DNA of 64,000 nucleotides, from positions 28,618 through 92,617 of the forward strand of contig JANWLE010000015.1 of assembly GCA_025451035.1 (NCBI GenBank), in the 5' to 3' direction. Source of the DNA: Solirubrobacteraceae bacterium. GTDB taxonomy: Bacteria; Actinomycetota; Thermoleophilia; Solirubrobacterales; Solirubrobacteraceae. The notes under the pieces were generated by a model. That model ran no database searches. It was not told where the DNA came from and was given only the letters and a program-made list of their open reading frames with translations. Both the position numbers and the translations under genes were made by a program. Below, piece after piece: positions 42,862-51,940 of this stretch; the stretch's first letter is position 1, and every line of letters starts with the position of its first letter.

Positions 42862-43613
42862 TGCGGCGATCGGTGGGAGGTCTCATCGCGGTCCCACAGC
42901 CGCCAGGGGGCGTCCCCGCAAGCCCACAGGTCGTTCAAGGACACTGCATCCTTGTAGGTATCCATGCACTCCCAGAAGCCCTCGTGGCGGTACGCGTGTA
43001 GCTGCCCGTCGCTGGCAAGGCGCTCAAGCGGCTCGCGCTCGAGCACGCTGTCGGGGCTCAGATATTCGATCGCCCCTGGCTCAAAGCAGAAGAAGCCACC
43101 GTTGATCCAGTGCTCAGAGCGCGGCTTCTCGTGAAAGCCGAGGACCCGGCCGCTGTGGTCGAGCTGGGTGACCCCGAACTGGAGCTCAGGTTGCACCACC
43201 GTCATCGTCGCCAGCGTGCCATGGCCACGGTGAAACTCGAGCAGGCGCGCGAGATCGATGTTCGCGAGCCCGTCGGCGTATGTCGCGCAGAAGGGCTCGC
43301 GCCCCAGATGCGCCCCAAGGCGCCTGATGCGAGCGCCGGTTGGGGTGTCCAGGCCGGTGTCCACGCACCGGACATCGATTTCCTCAGGCCAGCTGTGGGC
43401 CGAGACGAACGCTTCGATCATCTCGCCCTTATAGCCGCAGGCGAGCAGAAAGCGGCGAAAGCCCTGCGCGGCGTAGAGCTGGATCACGTGCCAGAGGATC
43501 GGCAGCCCCCCGATCTCCACCAGCGGCTTGGGGATCTCGGCGGTGCGCTCCTGCAGACGCGTGCCGCGTCCACCGCAGAGGATCACCACAGCGGGCTTGG
43601 AATCGACGCTCAT
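42828..43613 (-). CDS. RfbF-like sugar-1-phosphate nucleotidyltransferase (glucose-1-phosphate cytidylyltransferase type)
   Basis: 261 residues from ATG 43613. The nucleotide-binding start is VVILCGGRGTRLQERTAEIP followed by KPLVEIGGLPILWHVIQLY. ACGYKGEMIEAFV is typical of RfbF, which makes CDP-glucose. Also TYADGLANID and the GFHEKPRSEHWINGGFFCFEP block, and GFWECMDTYKDA. No other CDP-sugar genes are in the window, so the product sugar is open. The C-terminus overlaps the adenylate cyclase 3' end on the opposite strand by 34 bases. An upstream in-frame ATG (43649) was rejected because the family begins at VVILCGG. Confidence 0.88.
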   Translation of the reverse strand: MSVDSKPAVVILCGGRGTRLQERTAEIPKPLVEIGGLPILWHVIQLYAAQGFRRFLLACGYKGEMIEAFVSAHSWPEEIDVRCVDTGLDTPTGARIRRLGAHLGREPFCATYADGLANIDLARLLEFHRGHGTLATMTVVQPELQFGVTQLDHSGRVLGFHEKPRSEHWINGGFFCFEPGAIEYLSPDSVLEREPLERLASDGQLHAYRHEGFWECMDTYKDAVSLNDLWACGDAPWRLWDRDETSHRSPHQAASVSRLAL

Positions 43614-43667
43614 GCGCGCGGCATTATCCACCGCTTGCGGCTCGGCCACTCTCCCGCGGCGGGCGCA

Positions 43668-44417
43668 CTAGCCCGCGGCGCGCTCCAGAACCTCGGCCGG
43701 CACGTCGAAGTTCGCGTGAACAGCCTCGACGTCGTCGAGGTCTTCGAGCGCGTCGATGAGTTTCATCAGCTTCATGGCATGGGCTTCATCGACCGGTACG
43801 AGACTGGACGGCCGGTAGGACAGCTCGGCGCGCTCGATCTCCACGCCAGCCTCTTCGAGCGCGCCGCGCACGGCCGTGAAGTCGGCGGGATCGGTGAACA
43901 CCTCCATGACGTCGTCTTCGGTGGAGACGTCTTCGGCTCCCGCCTCGATCGCGACGAGGAGGTCGTCCTCGCTGTAGCGCGCCGGGTCGATCTCGATCGT
44001 GCCTTTCTTGGAGAACAGGTAGGCGACCGAGCCCGGCTCGCCAAGGTTGCCGCCGTGCTTGGAGAAGGCGTGACGCACATCGGCGCTCGAGCGGTTGCGG
44101 TTATCGGTGAGGGCCTCGATCAGCAGCGCGACGCCGCCCGGGCCGTACCCCTCATACAGGACCGCTTCGATTGCCGCCGCCTCGGCGCCCTCGCCGGTGC
44201 CTTTGGCGATCGCCCGTTCGATGTTGTCCTTCGGCATCGAGGCGGCCTTCGCCTTGGCGATCGCGAGCGCAAGCGCGGGGTTGCCGTCGGGGTCTCCCCC
44301 GCCGTCGCGTGCCGCGACCGTGACCGCGCGCGCCAGCTTCGTGAACTGCGCGCCGCGCCGCGAGTCCACGATCGCCTTCTTGTGCTTGATCGAAGCCCAC
44401 TTGGAATGTCCCGACAT
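43668..44417 (-). CDS. yebC: YebC/PmpR family transcriptional regulator or translation factor
   Basis: 249 residues starting MSGHSKWASIKHKKA, the family start. Further blocks: ARDGGGDPDGNPALALAIAKA, SMPKDNIERAIAKGTG, YEGYGPGGVALLIEALTDNRNR and HGGNLGEPGSVAYLFSKKG. Members are DNA-binding regulators near ruvCAB in many genomes, and recent work ties YebC-family proteins to translation of proline-rich stretches. Which applies here is unknown. It lies downstream of the divergent manB promoter, with ruvCAB nearby. Confidence 0.95.
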   Translation of the reverse strand: MSGHSKWASIKHKKAIVDSRRGAQFTKLARAVTVAARDGGGDPDGNPALALAIAKAKAASMPKDNIERAIAKGTGEGAEAAAIEAVLYEGYGPGGVALLIEALTDNRNRSSADVRHAFSKHGGNLGEPGSVAYLFSKKGTIEIDPARYSEDDLLVAIEAGAEDVSTEDDVMEVFTDPADFTAVRGALEEAGVEIERAELSYRPSSLVPVDEAHAMKLMKLIDALEDLDDVEAVHANFDVPAEVLERAAG

Positions 44418-44524
44418 GGCGACAAGGATACTTCCCGTTCGCGCGGCTCGCCCGGACTGGCGCCCCAGCGCCCCGCGGCAGGTCGCGCGGGGTCGAGTCG
44501 CGCGACGGCTAGGATGCACGCTCC

Positions 44525-45904
44525 ATGGCGAGCTTGACCGCGGACATTTTCAAGGCGTACGACATTCGTGGCCTGTACGGGGAGCAGATCGACGGCGAGA
44601 TTGCCGAACGGATCGGCGGCGCGTTCGCGCAGGTCCTCGCAAAGCTTGCCGGCAAGCCCACGGATCAGCTGCGGATCGGCCTGGGTCGGGACATGCGGCT
44701 CACCGCCCCCGAGCTAGCGCAGCGCTACATCCAGGGGATCACAGCCCAAGGCGCAGATGTGCTGGACGCGGGAGAAGTCGGCACCGAGATGCTCTATTTC
44801 CTGGTCGGCTCCCGCGGACTGGACGGCGGGCTGATGTGCACCGCCTCGCACAACCCCAAGCCCTACACCGGCGCGAAGCTAGTGCGCGACGGGGCGATTG
44901 CGCTGTCCGGCGACGCGGGGATCGGTGACATCCGGGCGGCGATCGAAGCCTCGGCTGACCTGCAGGGCAGGCGCTCCGAGCAGGGCAAGGTGCAGTCAGT
45001 AGACCTGTACGAGGAGTTCCAGGAGACAGTGCTGAAGCTGATCGAGGCGGACGCCGTCCAGCCGCTGAAGGTCGTCGTCGACGGCGGCAACGGCATGGCG
45101 GGGCCGATGGTCGGCCCGCTGCTAGAGCGCCTGGGTCTCGACGTGGTCGAGACGTACTGGACGCCGGACGGGAACTTCCCGGACCACGAACCGAACCCGC
45201 TGCTGCCGGAGAACCGCACCTTCATCATCGAGCGGGTGCGCGAGACTGGCGCGGACCTCGGCATCGCCTGGGACGGCGACGCCGACCGCTGCTTCTTCAT
45301 AGACGAGACGGGCGAGTTCGTCGACGGGGACTTCCTCACCGCGCTGCTCGCGCAGTCGCTGCTAGCCAAGCATCCGGGTGAGGCGATCCTGTATGACGTG
45401 CGCGCGTCGTGGGCCGTACCCGACACAGTGCGCGCCGCCGGCGGTACCCCGCACATCAACCGTGTCGGTCACGCTTTCTTTAAGACCCGCATGCGCACGG
45501 AGGGCTCCCTGTTCGGCGGCGAGGTCTCGGGCCACTACTACTTCCGTGACTTCTACTGCGCTGACTCGGGGACGATCCCGGCGCTTTTGATCCTCGAGCA
45601 CCTCTCGCGTACCGGCAAGCGGATGTCGGAGCTCTTGGCGCCCTACCGCGAGCGCTACTTCATTTCGGGTGAGATCAACTCAGAGGTGAGCGACCAGCAG
45701 GCGAAGATGCGCGAGATCGCAGAGCGCTACGCGGACGCGCACCAAGAGGAACTCGACGGCATCTCGATCGACTACGAGGACTGGCACTTCAACGTACGTC
45801 CCTCCAACACCGAGCCGCTGCTGCGCCTGTGCCTGGAGTCGCTGCGCTCTCGGCAGGACATGGAGCGCCGCCGTGACGAGGTCCTCGAGCTGATCCGCTC
45901 GTGA
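44525..45904 (+). CDS. manB: phosphomannomutase/phosphoglucomutase
   Basis: 459 residues of the alpha-D-phosphohexomutase family. KAYDIRGLYG at the start; the phosphoserine loop MCTASHNPKPYTGAKL; the metal loop AWDGDADRCFFIDE; sugar loop FGGEVSGHYYFRDF; phosphate loop VRPSNTEPLLRLCLE. It interconverts mannose- or glucose-6-P and -1-P for GDP-mannose or glycan precursors. There is no Shine-Dalgarno. TAGGAT at 44510-44515 ends nine bases before the ATG, so the mRNA is probably leaderless. The following MBL gene overlaps by four bases. Confidence 0.95.
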   Translation: MASLTADIFKAYDIRGLYGEQIDGEIAERIGGAFAQVLAKLAGKPTDQLRIGLGRDMRLTAPELAQRYIQGITAQGADVLDAGEVGTEMLYFLVGSRGLDGGLMCTASHNPKPYTGAKLVRDGAIALSGDAGIGDIRAAIEASADLQGRRSEQGKVQSVDLYEEFQETVLKLIEADAVQPLKVVVDGGNGMAGPMVGPLLERLGLDVVETYWTPDGNFPDHEPNPLLPENRTFIIERVRETGADLGIAWDGDADRCFFIDETGEFVDGDFLTALLAQSLLAKHPGEAILYDVRASWAVPDTVRAAGGTPHINRVGHAFFKTRMRTEGSLFGGEVSGHYYFRDFYCADSGTIPALLILEHLSRTGKRMSELLAPYRERYFISGEINSEVSDQQAKMREIAERYADAHQEELDGISIDYEDWHFNVRPSNTEPLLRLCLESLRSRQDMERRRDEVLELIRS

Positions 45905-46911
45905 GCCGGGAGGCTGACCCGGCGTCGCGCGCTCGCGCGGCTGGGCGCGGGATCCACTGTCTGGCAGTGCCGACACCGTTCGCGGTGGGGCGTGTGAACT
46001 GCTACCTGGTGGACGACGAACCGCTGACGCTGGTCGACGCGGGCCCCAACTCCGCCACGTCGCTGACGGCGCTGCAAGCGGCGCTCACCGAGCACGGGCG
46101 GCGCGTGGAGGACCTCGAGCGGATCGTGATCACCCACCAGCACATCGACCACATCGGCCTGGTCGAGATTCTCGCCAATCGTTCAGGCGCTGAGGTTTGT
46201 GCGCTCGAGGCGCTCGCCCCGTGGCTGTCCGAGTACAAGCAGCGGATGGAGGCCGACGACGCTTTCTCGATGGACCTGATGCAGCGAAACGGGGTGCCGA
46301 GGGACGTCGTCTACGCGCTGCAGGCGGTCTCTGCCAGCTTCCGAGCGTGGGGCTCTGCCGCCCACGTCACAAAGCCGCTTGGCGACGGTGAGCTACTCGA
46401 GTTCGCCTCGAGAAAGTGGCGCGTTCACCACCGTCCCGGCCATTCGCCGTCGGACACCATTTTTCACGACGAGCGCTCTGGCGAGCTTTTGGGAGGCGAC
46501 CATCTCATAAAGCACATCTCCTCCAACCCGCTGATCTCGCTGCCGCTCGACGCGAACGCCGCGCCGAGACGGCCGCGGGCTTTGATGAGCTACCTGCAGT
46601 CGCTACGGCAGACCAGGGAGATGGATCTCAGCGTGGTCCTCGCCGGCCACGGGGAGCCGATCGAGGACCACCGCGGGCTGATCGACGAACGCTTCAGGAT
46701 GCACGAACGTCGGGCGAGCAAGCTTCACCGCCTGATCAGCGAACGCGCCCGCAACGCGTATGAGCTGGCGCAAGAGATGTGGGGCAACGTCGCTGTCACG
46801 CAGGCGTACCTGACGCTCTCAGAGGTGCTGGGACACGTCGACATATTGGTCGCCGACGGGCGTGTGAGCGAATCAGAGCGCGACGGCGTGACCTACTTCG
46901 AAGCGTCCTGA
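45901..46911 (+). CDS. metallo-beta-lactamase-fold hydrolase
   Basis: 336 residues from a GTG overlapping the manB stop (GTGA). The N-terminus PTPFAVGRVNCYLVDDEPLTLVDAG is typical of glyoxalase II/LACTB2-like hydrolases. The metal motif is IVITHQHIDHIGL, with further histidines in RVHHRPGHSPSDTI and GGDHLIKH. A C-terminal winged-helix-like part (about 255-336) has AYELAQEMWG and AYLTLSEVLGHVDILVADG, as in LACTB2-like enzymes. The substrate (thioester, RNA or other) is unknown. It converges on rpiB with a 19-base overlap. Confidence 0.88.
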   Translation: MSREADPASRARAAGRGIHCLAVPTPFAVGRVNCYLVDDEPLTLVDAGPNSATSLTALQAALTEHGRRVEDLERIVITHQHIDHIGLVEILANRSGAEVCALEALAPWLSEYKQRMEADDAFSMDLMQRNGVPRDVVYALQAVSASFRAWGSAAHVTKPLGDGELLEFASRKWRVHHRPGHSPSDTIFHDERSGELLGGDHLIKHISSNPLISLPLDANAAPRRPRALMSYLQSLRQTREMDLSVVLAGHGEPIEDHRGLIDERFRMHERRASKLHRLISERARNAYELAQEMWGNVAVTQAYLTLSEVLGHVDILVADGRVSESERDGVTYFEAS

Positions 46912-47351
46912 ACGCGCTCGATCACGCCCAGGTGCTCGACGTTCGCTCGGTCTGAGTGATCAGCCTCACCCGCGGGCGCGAACCACGCGTCGAGGATCTC
47001 GGTGAGCTCGGCGCCAGAAGTCAGGCGCAGGCTGAGCGCCAGCGCGTTGGCGTCGTTCCAGCGGCGCGCTCCCGCGGCGGTCGCGGCGTCCACGCACAGC
47101 GCCGCCCGGACACCAGCCACCTTGTTCGCCGCGATCGAGGCGCCCGTACCGGTCCAGCAGCACACAATCGCCTCATCAGCGCGGCCTTCGACGACGTCGC
47201 GCGCGGCCGCCTCCGACGCCCAAGCCCAGTCGTCGCGCTCATGCTCGGCGAGCGCGCCGTGGGGTATCACCTCGTGTCCGCGGCGTTCAAGCTCGCCGGT
47301 GAGTGAGCCCGCGACGCCGGTCAGCTCATCGCATGCCAGCGCGATACGCAT
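46893..47351 (-). CDS. rpiB: RpiB/LacA/LacB-family sugar-phosphate isomerase
   Basis: 152 residues from ATG 47351. MRIALACDELTGVAGSLTGEL is the RpiB nucleotide-like start; the catalytic cysteine region is EAIVCCWTGTGASIAANKV, and VRAALCVDAATAAGARRWNDANALAL matches the family core. It interconverts ribose-5-P and ribulose-5-P. It lies 13 bases downstream of pdxT. PdxS consumes ribose-5-P, so the grouping rpiR-pdxS-pdxT-rpiB makes metabolic sense. Some RpiB homologues act on other sugars, so certainty is moderate. Confidence 0.85.
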   Translation of the reverse strand: MRIALACDELTGVAGSLTGELERRGHEVIPHGALAEHERDDWAWASEAAARDVVEGRADEAIVCCWTGTGASIAANKVAGVRAALCVDAATAAGARRWNDANALALSLRLTSGAELTEILDAWFAPAGEADHSDRANVEHLGVIERVQDASK

Positions 47352-47364
47352 CGGGCTCAGTATG

Positions 47365-47958
47365 TCAGCCGTTTGATGCTGCGGCGCCCGCGAGAGAGCC
47401 ATCTTTGAGTAGCCAACGGTGCAGGCGCAGGTCGTCGGTGAGCTCGGCGTGGAAGGCCACGGCGAGGATCTCCCCCTCACGCGCCGCGACCGGGTGTCCG
47501 TCGACGCTGGCGAGGACCTGTACCGCCGGACCGGCCTGCGCTATCCACGGCGCCCTGATGAAGATCGCCCGCAGCGGGCCTCCCTCGAGCCCATCGAGCT
47601 GCAGGTCGGTCTCGAAGCTGCGGATCTGTCGACCGAACGCGTTGCGTTCTGCGCGAATGTCCATCAGCCCGAGATGCTCGCGGTCGAGCATTATCAGCCC
47701 CGCGCAGGATCCCAGCACCCGGACGCCGCTCGCCACGAGCTGGCGCAGCGGTTGGGCCAGGCCCTCGCGCTCGATCCCGAGAGTCATGGTTGTCGACTCG
47801 CCGCCGGGGATGACGAGTCCTTCGAGTCCCTCAAGATCGCCCGGCACTCGCACCTGTCTCACCCGGGCGCCGAGGCAGCGCAGCGCCCGCTCGTGCGCGG
47901 CGAAGCCGCCCTGCAGCGCGAGCACACCGATCAGTGGCGCATCCGGGCGAGCACCCAC
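47365..47958 (-). CDS. pdxT: pyridoxal 5'-phosphate synthase glutaminase subunit
   Basis: 197 residues. Class I-like amidotransferase: IGVLALQGGFAAHERALRCLG, GLVIPGGESTTM, nucleophile in LGSCAGLIMLDRE, and the C-terminal His-x-Glu in VAFHAELTDDLRLH. It supplies ammonia to PdxS. The start is 11 bases after the pdxS stop. Confidence 0.96.
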   Translation of the reverse strand: MGARPDAPLIGVLALQGGFAAHERALRCLGARVRQVRVPGDLEGLEGLVIPGGESTTMTLGIEREGLAQPLRQLVASGVRVLGSCAGLIMLDREHLGLMDIRAERNAFGRQIRSFETDLQLDGLEGGPLRAIFIRAPWIAQAGPAVQVLASVDGHPVAAREGEILAVAFHAELTDDLRLHRWLLKDGSLAGAAASNG

Positions 47959-47969
47959 CTCGGATACCG

Positions 47970-48854
47970 CTACCAGCCGCGTCCCGCCAGCAGTTCCTCG
48001 GGCGAGAGCTTCGAGCTCTCGAGGCTCGTCATTGGGGCGCCGAGGCCGCGGGAGGCGCTCGCCAGGCGCTCCGGATCCTGCCAGTGGGTGGTTGCCTCCA
48101 CGATCGCGCGGGCGCGAGCCGGCGGGTCGTCTGACTTGAAGATACCGGACCCCACGAATACCCCTTCGGCTCCGAGCGCCATCATCAGCGCCGCATCCGC
48201 GGGTGTGGCGATGCCGCCCGCGCAGAACAGCACGACAGGGAGTTTGCCACTCGAGGCCACCTCGCGGACGAGCTCGACGGGAGCCTGCAGTTCCTTGGCG
48301 GCGCTCGCGAGCTCCGAAGGCTGGAGCGTCGTCAGCCGGCGTATCTCGCCAGTGATCATGCGCATGTGCCGGACCGCCTCGACGATGTCACCGGTGCCGG
48401 CCTCGCCCTTGGAGCGGAGCATCGCTGCCCCCTCGCCGATGCGCCTCAGCGCCTCGCCGAGGTTCTTGGCGCCGCACACGAAGGGAACCGTGAAGGCCCA
48501 CTTGTCGATGTGGTGGGCCTCATCCGCGGGCGTCAGCACCTCGGACTCATCGACATAGTCGACCTCGAGCGCTTGCAGTACCTGCGCCTCGACAAAATGC
48601 CCGATGCGGGCCTTGGCCATCACCGGGATCGTCACCACCTGCTGGATACCGGAGATCATCTCGGGGTCCGACATGCGTGCGACGCCACCGTCGCGGCGGA
48701 TGTCGGCGGGTACGCGCTCGAGCGCCATCACCGCACAAGCCCCGGCCTGCTCTGCGATCTTCGCCTGCTCGGGGGTGACGACATCCATGATGACGCCGCC
48801 CTTGAGCATCTCCGCCAAGCCGGCCTTGACTGTGAAAGTCCCCTCGTCGTGCAT
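47970..48854 (-). CDS. pdxS: pyridoxal 5'-phosphate synthase, PLP-forming subunit
   Basis: 294 residues from ATG 48854 ([20 protein letters not shown]). Condenses ribose-5-P, glyceraldehyde-3-P and ammonia to PLP. Active-site lysines are in [20 protein letters not shown] and [36 protein letters not shown] and [19 protein letters not shown] are conserved. The open frame continues upstream without family resemblance. It forms an operon with pdxT. Confidence 0.97.
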   Translation of the reverse strand: MHDEGTFTVKAGLAEMLKGGVIMDVVTPEQAKIAEQAGACAVMALERVPADIRRDGGVARMSDPEMISGIQQVVTIPVMAKARIGHFVEAQVLQALEVDYVDESEVLTPADEAHHIDKWAFTVPFVCGAKNLGEALRRIGEGAAMLRSKGEAGTGDIVEAVRHMRMITGEIRRLTTLQPSELASAAKELQAPVELVREVASSGKLPVVLFCAGGIATPADAALMMALGAEGVFVGSGIFKSDDPPARARAIVEATTHWQDPERLASASRGLGAPMTSLESSKLSPEELLAGRGW

Positions 48855-48921
48855 CAACTCATAGTCTAGCTTCCCGCGCTCGGCGGGCTCTTCGAGGACG
48901 GGCGGCGGACGACGGTCCGCT

Positions 48922-49803
48922 CTACTTGAGCCTGAAGGCCTTGATGCGGTCGTCGTACTGTGTGCTGTCGAGCGCATATACACCGTACGCAAGCGCCTGG
49001 ATGAGGCTCAACAAGGCGGTGTGAGAGCGTACGTACGCCGGGCTGTTGGAGGAGTAGTAGAGCTTTATCTGCCCGAGCTTCGCCACCTCCGAGAGGGTTG
49101 CGTCGGTGATCGCCGCCGTCTTGGCTTTGCGATGACGGGCGAGCTTCATCGCCCTCACCACAAGCGGATGGGGCCGCCCCGCGGAGAGGCCGATCACCAG
49201 GGTGTTCTCGTCGATGCGGCCGAGGCGGCTGAGCGCCTCCTGTGACGGGCTGGCAACGACGTCGACCCGGAGGTCGAGCAGCATCAGCAGATGCCGCAGA
49301 TAGCTGGCGAAGAAAGCCATCTGGTCGGTCCCGGCGACCAGTACCTTTTCGGTGCTGACGATTGCATCGATGAGCGCCTCCACCGCCGTCCGGGAGACCT
49401 TGCGTGCGGTCTCCTCGACATTCAGGTGGTCAGCCGCGAGGGCTGTCTCAAACTCGTTCTGGTCGAGCGAGAAAAGCGGCGTGCTGTCCGCGCCGGCGGC
49501 GGGAATCTGGGGCTGGGCGTGCACCCGCCTGTACTCTTCGCGTGCCGCGGCCTGCAACTCGGGGAAGCCCTCAAAACCGAGTGCCTGGGAGAAGCGCACG
49601 ACGGTCGAGCTCGAAGTGTTGGCGCGCCTCGCGAGTTCCTCGGCGGTCTGAAAGGCAGCCTCGTCGAGGTGGTCCACTATGTACTGGGCGACGTCCTTCT
49701 GCGAGCGCGAGCACTCGTCAAAACGCGCCTGGATGTACTTGGAGAGGCTTTGGTTCCTACCCACCGCCTTGACGGGCGGCTCCGCAGAGGCAACACGTTT
49801 CAT
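48922..49803 (-). CDS. MurR/RpiR-family transcriptional regulator
   Basis: About 293 residues from ATG 49803; a GTG at 49833 is an alternative with AAGGAG almost touching it. The N-terminal HTH_6 has [19 protein letters not shown] and [25 protein letters not shown]. The C-terminal SIS domain (150-280) has [22 protein letters not shown] and [21 protein letters not shown]. Members sense phosphosugars. It lies just upstream of pdxS-pdxT-rpiB and downstream of the acetoacetyl-CoA synthetase gene, all on one strand. Control of ribose-5-P/PLP genes is the simplest reading. Confidence 0.9.
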   Translation of the reverse strand: MKRVASAEPPVKAVGRNQSLSKYIQARFDECSRSQKDVAQYIVDHLDEAAFQTAEELARRANTSSSTVVRFSQALGFEGFPELQAAAREEYRRVHAQPQIPAAGADSTPLFSLDQNEFETALAADHLNVEETARKVSRTAVEALIDAIVSTEKVLVAGTDQMAFFASYLRHLLMLLDLRVDVVASPSQEALSRLGRIDENTLVIGLSAGRPHPLVVRAMKLARHRKAKTAAITDATLSEVAKLGQIKLYYSSNSPAYVRSHTALLSLIQALAYGVYALDSTQYDDRIKAFRLK

Positions 49804-49904
49804 CGGCCCTGTTGTTCGACGCCCGCGCCTCACACTCCTTCTGGGCGGCTATCAAGCGCACACGCCGGGCTCATCGCCAAGCGCTCCAGAGGGCCCCGTT
49901 CGCT

Positions 49905-51914
49905 CTATGGTTCTGCGCGTAGTTCGGCCGCCAGGCGGGTGAAGTAGTCCAGTGCTGATGGGTCGGCGAGCGAGTCGACGCTCGCGGCTTGCTCGGGCGC
50001 GGCGCCCATCAGGATCTTCTTCACCGGCACCTCGAGGATCTTTCCCGAGAGCGTGCGTGGAACCTGTCCCACCTGACGGACCTCGTTGGGTACGTGGCGG
50101 GGTGAGCACTGCTCCCTGATGGCCTGCTTGATGCGCTTGCGCAGCTCGTCGTCGAGGGTGACGCCGTCCTTCAACACGACGAACAGGGCCATCCACAGCT
50201 CGCCGTCGCGTGGCACGTCGACCACCAGCGCGTCGGTGACCTGCTGCACGGTCGCCGCGGCCCGGTAGATCTCACTGGTCCCCATCCGCACGCCTTGACG
50301 GTTGATCGTAGAGTCCGAGCGGCCGTAGATCACCGCGCCACCGCGCTGTGTTATGCGGATCCAGTCGCCGTGACGCCAGACCCCCGGGTACATCGAGAAG
50401 TAGCTCTCGCGGTAGCGCGCCCCGTCCTCGTCGCCCCAGAAGAACAGTGGCATGGAGGGCATCGGCTTGGTGATCACGAGCTCCCCCACCTCTTCGGTCA
50501 CGCTGTTGCCGTTCTCATCCCAGGCCTCCACCGCGCAGCCCAGCGCCCGGCACTGCAGTTCACCCGAGTAGACCGGGAGGATCGGCGATCCACCCACGAA
50601 CGCGGTGCACACGTCGGTCCCGCCGCTGGTCGAAAACAACCACACGTCCGGCTTGACGCTCTGATAAACCCACTCAAAGCCCTCCGGTGGCAGCGGCGAC
50701 CCCGTTGAGCCGATGGAGCGCAGCGAGCCGAGGTTGAACCGATCGGCGGGGTGCAGACCCTCCTTCATGCAGCTCGTCAAAAAGCCAGCGCTTGTCCCGA
50801 AACACGTCACCCCGGCGCGCTGCGCCAAGCGCCACAGCATTCCCAGGTCGGGGTGTGCCGGGTTGCCGTCGTACAGGACGATCGCGGACTCGCTCAACAG
50901 ACAGCCGATGAGGAAGTTCCACATCATCCAGCCGGTCGTCGTGAACCAGAACATGCGGTCGTTCGCCCTGAGATCCAGGTGCAGGTAGGACTTCTTGAGC
51001 TGCTCGAGCAATATCCCGCCGTGGCCCTGGACGATCGCCTTGGGCAATCCGGTGGTGCCCGAGGAGTAAAGGACCCACAGCGGGTGTCCGAATGGAACCT
51101 GCTCGTAGGACGGCGCTGCGCCATCCCCCAGCCGTCCGAGTTCGCCCCAGGTGAGCGTTCGTGGCGCCTGGGTCGCCTCGTGCGCCACGCCAGTCCCACC
51201 GGCGAGCTGCGACAGGTACGGCACCAACACCACGTGCTCGAGTGTCGGTAGCTGCTCGATCAGCTGCGCGAGCACGCCGGTTCGGTCGAAGTCCTTGCCG
51301 CCGTAGCGGTAGCCGTCCACGGCCAGCAGAACCCGAGGCTCGATCTGCGCGAAACGATCGATGACGCTGCCGGCGCCGAACTCCGGCGCCGCGCTCGACC
51401 AGATCGCCCCTACCGACGCGACCGCCAGGAACGCCACGAGCGTCTCGGGAATGTTCGGCATGTAGGCGACGACGCGGTCCCCGCGCCCCACGCCCAGCGC
51501 GCGCAAGCCAGCGGCCGTAGCGGTGACCTGCTCTGTCAGCTCACCCCATGTCAGCGGTTGCAGCTGACGTAGCTCTGAGGCATGCAGGACCGCGATCGCC
51601 GTCGGATCACGCTCGCGGCACAGGACGTTCTCGGCGTAGTTCAGCTCAGCGCCCTCGAACCACTTAGCGCCTGGCATCCGCTCGCCGGACAGCACCCGCT
51701 CATAAGGCTTTGACGCACGCACACCGCAGAACTCCCAAACGCAAGCCCAGAACTCCTCGAGCTCCCTCACAGACCAGCTCCAGAGCTCCTCGTATGAGGT
51801 GAACGGCGTGTCGTAGCGGCGTTCCAGCCACTTCATGAACGCCCACATCGAGGTTTGCTCGATCTCGCCGCGGGAAGGCGACCACAGTGGTGTCTGCGTT
51901 GGGCGCGCTGACAT
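49905..51914 (-). CDS. acetoacetyl-CoA synthetase (acetoacetate-CoA ligase)
   Basis: 669 residues of the AMP-forming acyl-CoA synthetase family. N-terminal cap MWAFMKWLERRY with MPGAKWFEGAELNYAENVL is typical of the AacS/ACS branch. Adenylation motifs are LYSSGTTGLPKAIVQGHGG, GSTGSPLPPEGFEWVYQSV, FSTSGGTDVC and YGRSDSTINRQGVRMGTSEIY. The catalytic lysine is in PRTLSGKILEVPVKKIL. It activates acetoacetate for use as carbon and energy or for polyhydroxybutyrate/ketone metabolism. The ATG is eight bases from a GATAAT -10, so the mRNA is probably leaderless. Confidence 0.93.
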   Translation of the reverse strand: MSARPTQTPLWSPSRGEIEQTSMWAFMKWLERRYDTPFTSYEELWSWSVRELEEFWACVWEFCGVRASKPYERVLSGERMPGAKWFEGAELNYAENVLCRERDPTAIAVLHASELRQLQPLTWGELTEQVTATAAGLRALGVGRGDRVVAYMPNIPETLVAFLAVASVGAIWSSAAPEFGAGSVIDRFAQIEPRVLLAVDGYRYGGKDFDRTGVLAQLIEQLPTLEHVVLVPYLSQLAGGTGVAHEATQAPRTLTWGELGRLGDGAAPSYEQVPFGHPLWVLYSSGTTGLPKAIVQGHGGILLEQLKKSYLHLDLRANDRMFWFTTTGWMMWNFLIGCLLSESAIVLYDGNPAHPDLGMLWRLAQRAGVTCFGTSAGFLTSCMKEGLHPADRFNLGSLRSIGSTGSPLPPEGFEWVYQSVKPDVWLFSTSGGTDVCTAFVGGSPILPVYSGELQCRALGCAVEAWDENGNSVTEEVGELVITKPMPSMPLFFWGDEDGARYRESYFSMYPGVWRHGDWIRITQRGGAVIYGRSDSTINRQGVRMGTSEIYRAAATVQQVTDALVVDVPRDGELWMALFVVLKDGVTLDDELRKRIKQAIREQCSPRHVPNEVRQVGQVPRTLSGKILEVPVKKILMGAAPEQAASVDSLADPSALDYFTRLAAELRAEP

Positions 51915-51922
51915 GCAAGCCC

Positions 51923-51930
51923 ATTATCCT
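51923..51930. promoter_or_regulatory. overlapping divergent -10 elements
   Basis: Only 26 bp separate the acetoacetyl-CoA synthetase ATG (minus) from the aminotransferase GTG (plus). GATAAT on the minus strand (51923-51928) and TATCCT on the plus strand (51925-51930) overlap. Each lies 8-10 bases from its start codon, so both messages would be leaderless and the -35 regions would fall inside the opposite gene. Confidence 0.5.
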
Positions 51931-51940
51931 CGGTCTCTAA

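Noticed and set aside
46893..47480. Longer rpiB start at 47480
   Set aside because: The extra 43 residues lie over pdxT and do not resemble the family. MRIALACD at 47351 is the standard start.
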